Of a stretch of DNA of 64,000 nucleotides, positions 62,273 through 64,000 are shown piece by piece. Every line of letters begins with the position of its first letter. Position 1 is the first letter of the stretch. A model generated the notes under the pieces. That model was not told the origin of the DNA. It saw only the letters and a program-made list of their open reading frames with translations, and made no database searches. The translations under genes were made by a program, and so were the position numbers. The DNA comes from Hanleya hanleyi (Eukaryota > Mollusca > Polyplacophora > Lepidopleurida > Hanleyidae): the NCBI GenBank assembly GCA_036873755.1, contig JAVTVY010017362.1:1-64000 (forward strand), given 5' to 3'.

Positions 62273-62406
62273 ATGCGTGAATAACCTGTGAACATCATAG
62301 GAATGCATGTAATATCCTGTCTGTAGGGGTTTCCCACAATGGCGTTCACCTTCGTGTCTTTTCGGGTACGTCCGTGTTTTTTCGGTAATTACAAGCGTCT
62401 AGTCCG

Positions 62407-62620
62407 TCATTCATAATCCAGCCGTCGTCCATTAGAGAATATCCGCGTCCATAATCCAAAGACCTATTCCATTTCCATATAACAGTATTAGCACCAAATT
62501 CAAAAAGACAAAAGTATACATAAACATAGGCTTGTTTCCTGCAAGAGAGAAGCGGTCAACAGTTTTCAATGATGCCGGCATGACATCATGATGTTCCAAA
62601 ATATCAAATCCGTATCGCTG
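62407..62620 (+). repeat. Dispersed repeat, copy 3
   Basis: TCCAGCCGTCGTCCATTAGA ... ATCCGCGTCCATAATCC, then TTTCCTGCAAGAGAGAAGCG and TTTTCAATGATG, in the same order as at 12,104-12,290. Confidence 0.7.
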
Positions 62621-62689
62621 ATCAGTATTCTTAATCCATACTATTCGTTATAGATTCGTCATCTAAAAATGATGTACCTCAGTCACGCT

Positions 62690-64000
62690 TTGATTGTGAC
62701 TGTTCATATGAGTACCATGAGCATCTTGAAGTACATGGGCTCATACGGCCCCTAGCCCCGGGTTAAGCGGAATTAGACACATGTTACGAAACGTAGCCCC
62801 ATAGATCTTGCACGCTACGTTCGTATTTTGCTATCAGCATGCGATATATATCGCCAAATTTGAGAAACTTTGAGTGGAGGCGCTTGGTGGAATAGCCCTG
62901 TTTTATAAGTTTCTGCAGCAATGTTTTGTGACGTTGATTAAAATCATCACATATAACACAGGATCTAGCAAATGCTACTAAGCGAGATATGTATACGCCA
63001 TATGCAGGTCCCACTGGAATATTACTATCCAGAAAGGGATAGTTTACGATGTCGAAATTGTAATCATCTCTTTTGTCATAAAGTCGACGACAGAGAATGC
63101 CTGCTTCATTTTTATAGAGGTAGAGATCTAAATAAGATGTGCCTGTAGGGCTATCTGTAGTTTCCTTCAAATCTAGTGAAGGTGGATATATATCCTTCAC
63201 TGCGTCATTTATATAGCGATTATCCACAGCGAGAAGATCGTCTATATAGCGTTTGGTGAATGAGAAGGAACGGGCTTTGAATGGATCGGTTTTGAAAGCG
63301 CCTGCATATAGTCATATTCATAAGAGAACAGGTACAGGTCAGCCAACAGGGGTGCACAATTAGTACCCATTGGAATACCTATATGCTGCTGATATATTGT
63401 GTTGCCAAATTTCACATAGATATTTTAATGAGAAATTCAAGCAACTCTATAAACAAAAAAACATCCCATGAATGATATCTCTTGTATGTAGTCGAGCTAA
63501 AGAATGCTTTATGGCTTCCGACATTAATATATCTACGATCAGTTTTCTTGAACACAGATACTATTAATGAACTTAGATGGTCAATAAGGTCCTGATGAGG
63601 GATTGTAGTATAGAGAGTCGAGAAATTCCATGTGGATACATGTCTGTACGGTATGTGACCTTTAGCATCAAGTTCTTCCGTAAGACATTTTGAGTTTTTC
63701 AATATCCACATACATTCAACGCCAGAGTTCTTGAAAATAGTGGCGCAATACCTTTCCCAAAATGTGTTTACCTCCTGAAGGGCCCTCGTCAATAGGGTTG
63801 AAAGAAGCTTGGTGGTGCAGCTTCTAGAACCAGCTATGAATCTAGCTTTGTATGGTGATTTATGCATTTTGGGAGTCCAGTATATTTTTGGTATGTCGCT
63901 ATGATTGGTTGGAAGACAAATACCTCTTTCCCTGAGAAACTTTTTGTGATTGTTAAATAAATCTTCCAGAGCAAATGCAGTTTGGGAGTAAGTAGACGTA
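62690..64000 (-). pseudogene. Reverse-transcriptase element (Penelope-like or related), decayed, runs out of window
   Basis: Continuous minus-strand homology in several frames: IPKIYWTPKMHKSPYKARFI (fingers), NFSTLYTTIPH (motif A, where the expected Asp reads Asn), GTNCAPLLADLYLFSYE (motif B), YIDDLLAVDN (motif C, intact), then LYDKRDDYNFDIVNYPFL and a C-terminal thumb ending DLWGYVS. Breaks lie near 63,425 and 63,290. The Asn at motif A and the frame changes mean an inactive copy. The 3' flank (GGGGCTAGGGGCCGTATGAG, inverse) matches the fragment at 27.5-27.9 kb. I place it with Penelope-like or similar eukaryotic reverse transcriptases; the exact clade and any endonuclease are outside the window. 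Confidence 0.75.

Larger units (their letters stand above)
51545..62340 (-). mobile_element. Polinton/Maverick element lacking DNA polymerase B
   Basis: The minus-strand cluster of integrase, packaging ATPase, adenain-like protease, major capsid protein and penton is diagnostic of Polintons (adintovirus-like). Outer limits are uncertain: the repeat-rich 51.5-53.5 kb and the junction near 62.3 kb are taken as edges; no terminal inverted repeats were found by eye. A protein-primed polymerase B gene, expected in autonomous Polintons, is absent from the whole window. One structural gene has a frame break, so the copy is probably not functional as a virus-like unit. Confidence 0.8.
62100..62689. 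other. Polinton right junction and flank
   Basis: Contains a minus-strand AATAAA (62,267-62,272) with no gene before it, then CCCACAATGGCGTTCACCTT at about 62,332, also found at 53,018, and from 62,407 a copy of the dispersed repeat seen at 12.1 kb. The Polinton must end between 62,280 and 62,407. Confidence 0.55.

Overview
The window is from a eukaryotic nuclear genome, most likely a marine bilaterian invertebrate. Reasons: genes with many small exons and GT/AG junctions, an AT-rich background, and a dense mixture of repeats (Polinton/Maverick, LTR and non-LTR retroelements, a Penelope-type or related reverse transcriptase, a tRNA-derived SINE, MITEs and long tandem arrays). I cannot name the species. 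Two host genes can be resolved from the sequence.

Layout. 1-7,674: a head-to-tail array of a non-autonomous LTR element (part internal - LTR - internal - LTR - internal - LTR, period about 2,755 bp). 7,675-13,537: non-coding, with foldback elements and two DR1-type nuclear-receptor motifs. 13,538-21,982 (+): a complete three-exon major facilitator gene of the MFSD4/NaGLT1 sugar-transporter type; its introns carry a 14-copy minisatellite, a MITE and three copies of a larger repeat. 21,983-34,398: mostly repeat remnants (LINE, LTR pieces, a reverse-transcriptase 3' end, a SINE), then about 25 copies of a 76-bp unit. 34,399-49,136 (-): six exons of a class A (rhodopsin-like) peptide-type receptor, from late TM1 to TM7 with matching splice phases. 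The 76-bp array abuts its TM7 exon and is built from copies of that exon's end plus the splice donor. One intron contains a non-LTR element split by a full LTR retrotransposon (44,065-47,704); another contains a 1.4-kb foldback element.

51,500-62,300: a Polinton/Maverick. Its genes all lie on the minus strand: adenain-type protease, double-jelly-roll major capsid protein (broken by one frame change), core-like basic proteins, penton, packaging ATPase, a transmembrane protein next to a mucin-like reading frame, a chromodomain integrase, and a pair of paralogous genes of unknown function. A TATA-like box stands about 33-51 bp before most start codons. No DNA polymerase B is present. 62,690-64,000 (-) is a decayed reverse-transcriptase element that runs out of the window; a truncated relative lies at 27,545-27,930.

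The points most worth following are the receptor TM7 exon turned into a tandem array of splice-donor cassettes, and the compact, individually promoted, polB-less Polinton with its duplicated unknown genes.
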